A stretch of 8,629 nucleotides of DNA from Anaerolineales bacterium (GTDB lineage: Bacteria; Chloroflexota; Anaerolineae; Promineifilales; Promineifilaceae): positions 1 to 8,629 of the forward strand of contig JAGQGA010000200.1 in NCBI GenBank assembly GCA_020432595.1, given 5' to 3'. The translations under genes were made by a program, and so were the position numbers. Below are positions 6,423 through 8,629 of the stretch, one piece after another. The notes under the pieces were generated by a model. That model made no database searches, had not been told where the DNA came from, and saw nothing but the letters and a program-made list of their open reading frames with translations. Numbering within the stretch: the stretch's first letter is position 1; each line of letters opens with the position of its first letter.

Positions 6423-6503
6423 TCGGTAAACAGTAAACAGTAAACAGTAAGCAGTCTGAACACTGATTACTGATTACCGATTACTGATTACCGATTACTG
6501 TTT
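6423..6503. repeat. Heptamer-repeat array with inverted arms, GTAAACA/GATTACT class
   Basis: The left part (6426-6453) has GTAAACA three times and then GTAAGCA. The right part (6464-6500) has TGATTAC/CGATTAC five times. CAGTAA blocks on the left find TTACTG partners on the right (6467-6472, 6481-6486, 6495-6500), so the arms are partly complementary. It fills the gap between the acyl-CoA synthetase and asparaginase genes and contains the synthetase stop codon (6497-6495). Confidence 0.8.
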
Positions 6504-8066
6504 CGCAATAGCCGAACGGCCACCGCGCAGCACATATTTTTGCACCTTGCCCGTTGCCGTTTTTGGCAATTCATCCACAAACGTCACCCACTGCGGCGTT
6601 TTGAAATGGGCCAGGTTGTCACGCACAAATTGTTTGATGTCGGCTTCGCTGGCTTCGGCACCGGGGCGCAGCACCACAAATGCGTGGGGCGATTCTCCCC
6701 ACTTTTCGTGTGGCATTCCCACAATCGCCACTTCCAGCACCGCTGGATGGCGCAGCAGCACCCCTTCCACCTCTACCGAGGAAATATTTTCGCCGCCGCT
6801 GATGATTACGTCCTTAATGCGATCCCGAATTTCGACGTAGCCATCGGGATGGACGACGGCGGCATCGCCGCTGTGGAAGTAGCCGTTGCGGATGGCTTTG
6901 GCGGTGGCTTCGGGGTCGTTGAAATACCCTTTCATGACGACGTTGCCGCGCACCGTAATTTCGCCCAGCGTTTGGCCGTCATGCGGTACTTCGTTGCCCG
7001 CTTCGTCCACCACCAGCAGTTCGCCAGAGCTAACCAGCTCCACCCCTTGCCGCGCCTTGATGACGGCGCGTTGGGCGGGCGAGAGGGCGGCATGTTCGGG
7101 TAATGGTTCGCAAATGGTGATAAAGGGAGCGGTTTCGGTGAGGCCGTAAACGTGGGTGAGTTCCCAGCCCAAATCCCCTTCAATGCGCTCGATGGTGGCG
7201 GCGGCGGGGGGCGCGCCGGCCGTAAATAGTTTCACCCCGCCCTTGACCCCTTCGCGCAGTTCGGCCGGCGCGTTGGCAATGCCGATGAGGACGGTGGGGG
7301 CAGCGCAGAACATGGTGATAGCTTCGCGGTTAACGAGGTCAAAAACGGCCGTTGGTGTCACCTGCCGCAAGCAAACATTGCTCGCCCCCCGCGCCAACAC
7401 AAGCCAGACAAACGTCCAGCCATTGGCGTGAAACATCGGCAGCGTCCACAAATAGCGGTCTTGCGGATGCAGCGCGTGGTGCGCCAGCGTTCCCATGATG
7501 TTCATATAGGCGTTGCGATGGGTAATCATCACTCCCTTGGGGCGAGCCGTCGTGCCGCTGGTGTAGTTGATGGAGATGAGGTCGGTTTCGTTGATAGGGG
7601 GCTGATTAAACTGGGGCGATGAGGTGAGCAAGGCTGTCTCATAATCAATCCAGCCCAGCTTGCTCCCTTCAAGAGCCACAAATTGCTCTACCTGCGGCAG
7701 TTGATCCCGAATGCTGTCCACGGCATCCAAATAATCGCTGTGGACGCAAACGACTTTAGCCCCGCTGTGGTTGATAATGTAGGCAAAATCGTCGGGGATG
7801 AGGCGATAGTTGATAGGGACAATGACGGCACCAATTTGGGGAACGGCGTAATATCCTTCGAGATGGGAATGGGTGTTGGGGGCGATGTAGGCGACGCGCT
7901 CTCCCTGCTGCACGCCAAACCCTTGTAACACGGCCGACCAGCGGTCGCAGCGGTCAAAGAACTGGGCATAGCTAAACCTTGCGTCTTCGTCTACGACGGC
8001 CTCGCGCTGGGCGTATAACCGACGCGCCCGCCGAGCGAATTCCATTGGGGTTAAAGGAACCTCCAT
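6495..8066 (-). CDS. AMP-forming acyl-CoA synthetase (ANL superfamily)
   Basis: This 523-residue enzyme activates a carboxylic acid to acyl-AMP and then acyl-CoA. The core motifs are present in order: A3 P-loop YTSGTTARPKG (168-178), LPMFHANGW (209-217), A5 YGLTETAP (307-314), A7 YFHSGDAAVVHPDGY (396-410), A8 hinge DRIKDVIISGGENISSVEVE (415-434) and A10 PKTATGKVQK (501-510) with catalytic Lys507. The overall pattern resembles fatty-acyl or medium-chain acyl-CoA synthetases; the precise chain length or substrate is not readable. The frame stays open to 8234, but GGAGG 7 nt before ATG 8066 fixes the start; the extension would encode heptamer repeats. The divergent enoyl-CoA hydratase-like gene supports a role in acyl-CoA catabolism. 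One AACGGCCGTT copy is read as TAV (TPTAVFD). Cytoplasmic. Confidence 0.93.
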   Translation of the reverse strand: MEVPLTPMEFARRARRLYAQREAVVDEDARFSYAQFFDRCDRWSAVLQGFGVQQGERVAYIAPNTHSHLEGYYAVPQIGAVIVPINYRLIPDDFAYIINHSGAKVVCVHSDYLDAVDSIRDQLPQVEQFVALEGSKLGWIDYETALLTSSPQFNQPPINETDLISINYTSGTTARPKGVMITHRNAYMNIMGTLAHHALHPQDRYLWTLPMFHANGWTFVWLVLARGASNVCLRQVTPTAVFDLVNREAITMFCAAPTVLIGIANAPAELREGVKGGVKLFTAGAPPAAATIERIEGDLGWELTHVYGLTETAPFITICEPLPEHAALSPAQRAVIKARQGVELVSSGELLVVDEAGNEVPHDGQTLGEITVRGNVVMKGYFNDPEATAKAIRNGYFHSGDAAVVHPDGYVEIRDRIKDVIISGGENISSVEVEGVLLRHPAVLEVAIVGMPHEKWGESPHAFVVLRPGAEASEADIKQFVRDNLAHFKTPQWVTFVDELPKTATGKVQKYVLRGGRSAIAKQ

Positions 8067-8073
8067 ATTTGCG

Positions 8074-8078
8074 CCTCC
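8074..8078 (-). promoter_or_regulatory. Shine-Dalgarno site that fixes the acyl-CoA synthetase start
   Basis: GGAGG (8078-8074) lies 7 nt upstream of ATG 8066. It is the clearest ribosome-binding site on the minus strand and rules against the longer N-terminus from 8234. Confidence 0.8.
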
Positions 8079-8111
8079 AAGATCAAGGGATGTTAAATGA
8101 AACGTATCGAA

Positions 8112-8178
8112 ATTGGAGATTGGAGATTGGAGATTGTGAAGGTTCATCAATCTCCAATCTCCAGTCCCCAATCCCCAT
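8112..8178. repeat. Heptamer-repeat hairpin, GATTGGA class
   Basis: The left arm (8112-8136) is GGAGATT-type 7-mers. The right arm (8148-8172) is AATCTCC units drifting into AGTCCCC and AATCCCC. The inner 15 bp (8122-8136 with 8148-8162) pair perfectly across an 11-nt loop; extended to 25 positions there is one G-T wobble and one mismatch. It lies in the predicted 5' leader of the acyl-CoA synthetase mRNA. Confidence 0.82.
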
Positions 8179-8185
8179 TTCTGGA

Positions 8186-8214
8186 AGTATAAAGGTAAGG
8201 TGATGGGGAGGCAA
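8186..8214 (-). promoter_or_regulatory. Predicted promoter of the acyl-CoA synthetase gene
   Basis: On the minus strand TTGCCT (8214-8209), 17 nt, TATACT (8191-8186). The -35 is directly abutted by the AACGGCCGTT copy at 8214-8223. The start would be near 8179, so the heptamer hairpin would form the first part of the mRNA. By-eye prediction. Confidence 0.4.
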
Positions 8215-8285
8215 ACGGCCGTTTGTTCTTCCATTTCGTTTTCGCGCTGATCCCTTGTTTCCCAGTTGTTCCATTATCGGCTAAT

Positions 8286-8313
8286 GTAGAGACGCAAAAT
8301 TTTGCGTCTCTAC
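8286..8313. repeat. 28-bp perfect palindrome sharing its core with 2561-2590
   Basis: The left half GTAGAGACGCAAAA is followed by its exact reverse complement. The 22-bp core at 8289-8310 is identical to 2565-2586, and the outer 3-bp arms differ from the first copy but still pair. It ends 17 bp before the extended -10 of the hydratase-like gene. Similar GAGACG-type palindromes are, from memory, common in cyanobacterial genomes. Confidence 0.9.
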
Positions 8314-8330
8314 CTGCCCCCCCACCCACA

Positions 8331-8339
8331 TGCTATAAT
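8331..8339 (+). promoter_or_regulatory. Extended -10 promoter element of the enoyl-CoA hydratase-like gene
   Basis: TGCTATAAT gives an extended TG motif plus a perfect TATAAT (8334-8339). No convincing -35 lies 16-18 nt upstream, as is usual for extended -10 promoters. The start would be near 8346, with a leader of about 105 nt. Confidence 0.5.
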
Positions 8340-8402
8340 TCCTCTGCCACATGCCGCCAAAAATTGGTTGCACCTAACGTTGGCACAGACAATCTGAGTA
8401 TT

Positions 8403-8432
8403 ATCCGCGTTCGCCCCTGTTCGTCCGCGTCC
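8403..8432 (+). repeat. Three degenerate 10-nt tandem units in the leader
   Basis: ATCCGCGTTC, GCCCCTGTTC and GTCCGCGTCC lie end to end just upstream of the ribosome-binding site. The outer two match at 8 of 10 positions. Possibly a remnant of a simple repeat. Confidence 0.45.
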
Positions 8433-8450
8433 CACCCTAAAGGAGTCCCA

Positions 8451-8629
8451 ATGACCAACCACATCCTCACCGAAACAAAAGCGCAAATCCTCACCCTCAC
8501 CATCAACCGCCCCGACAAGAAAAACGCCCTCACCCGCGCCATGTATGCCGCCCTGGCTGAAGCCATCAACCAGGCCAATAGCGACCCTGGCGTGCGCGTG
8601 CTGCTCATCACCGGCAGCGGCGACAGCTT
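8451..8629 (+). CDS. Enoyl-CoA hydratase/isomerase (crotonase) family protein, partial
   Basis: The frame is open from ATG 8451 to the right edge (59 codons plus two bases), so only the N-terminus is present. AAGGAG at 8440-8445, 5 nt before the ATG, is a strong ribosome-binding site. ILTLTINRPDKKNALTRAMY followed by a helix and VRVLLITGSGDS is the standard N-terminal crotonase pattern, just ahead of the oxyanion-hole motif that would follow. The subfamily (hydratase, isomerase or other crotonase) cannot be told from this fragment. It is divergent from the acyl-CoA synthetase, which fits shared use of acyl-CoA substrates. Confidence 0.9.
   Translation, partial: MTNHILTETKAQILTLTINRPDKKNALTRAMYAALAEAINQANSDPGVRVLLITGSGDS

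Larger units (their letters stand above)
54..8223. repeat. Highly iterated palindrome AACGGCCGTT, 14 dispersed exact copies
   Basis: Exact copies start at 490, 1280, 1778, 2043, 2289, 2643, 2971, 3016, 4126, 4318, 4381, 6317, 7344 and 8214, each 10 bp. A near copy, AACGGCCGTA, is at 54-63. Equal base frequencies predict about 0.01 copies in a window this size. Twelve lie inside genes and two (2643, 8214) in the two divergent gaps, each touching or next to a predicted -35 element. The pattern recalls HIP1 (GCGATCGC) of cyanobacteria but the sequence is unrelated. Confidence 0.92.
8067..8450. other. Divergent intergenic region of 384 bp
   Basis: This gap separates the acyl-CoA synthetase (minus) from the hydratase-like gene (plus). 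From left to right it holds the synthetase ribosome-binding site, a heptamer hairpin (8112-8172), a predicted minus-strand promoter, an AACGGCCGTT copy (8214-8223, extended to a 14-bp palindrome at 8212-8225), a 28-bp perfect palindrome, an extended -10 for the plus gene, and a roughly 105-nt leader with a 10-nt repeat. I see no convincing protein-coding gene in it. Confidence 0.8.

Noticed and set aside
5787..6443. Long plus-strand open frame opposite the asparaginase (218 codons)
   Set aside because: Ser/Pro/Ala-rich composition without motifs; it is the antisense shadow of a gene with a full set of family motifs.
6413..6463. Extension of the asparaginase to a GTG at 6463
   Set aside because: The extra residues come from the GTAAACA heptamer array; the family N-terminus (IIVHGGAW) begins right after ATG 6412.
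6423..6503. Possible CRISPR array
   Set aside because: The units are 7 nt and contiguous with no spacers; no cas genes are present.
6540..7103. Plus-strand open frame opposite the acyl-CoA synthetase (187 codons)
   Set aside because: Antisense to the conserved A7-A10 region; no ribosome-binding site or recognisable domain.
8067..8234. In-frame N-terminal extension of the acyl-CoA synthetase (56 residues from an ATG at 8234)
   Set aside because: It would translate the heptamer hairpin and the palindrome, matches no family N-terminus, and a strong GGAGG precedes ATG 8066.
8333..8611. Minus-strand frame of 92 codons at the right end
   Set aside because: Antisense to the crotonase-family gene, which has a strong ribosome-binding site and family sequence.

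Overview
The window looks like a chromosomal segment of a Chloroflexota bacterium, probably Anaerolineae or a relative. The reasons are the gene content (a DUF2207 membrane protein, C39-like peptidases fused to TPRs, Pro/Thr-rich surface linkers), the very frequent 10-bp palindrome AACGGCCGTT, and heptanucleotide repeats in the gaps between genes. This placement is inferred from gene and repeat style, not from a marker gene.

Layout, left to right. Three minus-strand genes come first: a DUF2207 membrane protein running off the left edge (1-1123), a lipoprotein with a Pro/Thr-rich linker and a small C-terminal domain (1271-1864), and a class I SAM-dependent methyltransferase (1935-2537). A divergent gap (2538-2707) with a 30-bp perfect palindrome and a good sigma70-type promoter leads to two tandem plus-strand paralogues (2708-4033 and 4046-5452). 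Each is a membrane-anchored papain-like (C39-type) peptidase with a Pro/Thr linker and a C-terminal TPR region. A 20/21-bp hairpin separates them from two convergent minus-strand genes: an isoaspartyl peptidase/L-asparaginase (5522-6412) and an acyl-CoA synthetase (6495-8066). A second divergent gap (8067-8450) holds a 25-bp hairpin, a 28-bp perfect palindrome related to the first, and promoters. It ends at an enoyl-CoA hydratase/isomerase family gene that runs off the right edge (8451-8629).

How the genes relate. The acyl-CoA synthetase and the divergent hydratase-like gene fit fatty-acid or other acyl-CoA catabolism. The tandem peptidases form one transcription unit and act outside the membrane; their substrate is unknown and no substrate peptide is encoded nearby. 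The other genes look like ordinary housekeeping or envelope functions.

The most unusual content is the repeat landscape. There are 14 exact copies of AACGGCCGTT, about one per 600 bp, and 11 of the 12 coding copies are read as Thr-Ala-Val. Six gaps or gene junctions carry 7-nt-periodic repeats of four different sequences; five of these have inverted arms and several contain the stop codon of a neighbouring gene. Two perfect palindromes share a 22-bp core but have different, compensating outer arms. I see no CRISPR array, transposase, tRNA, rRNA, phage or recognised defence system.
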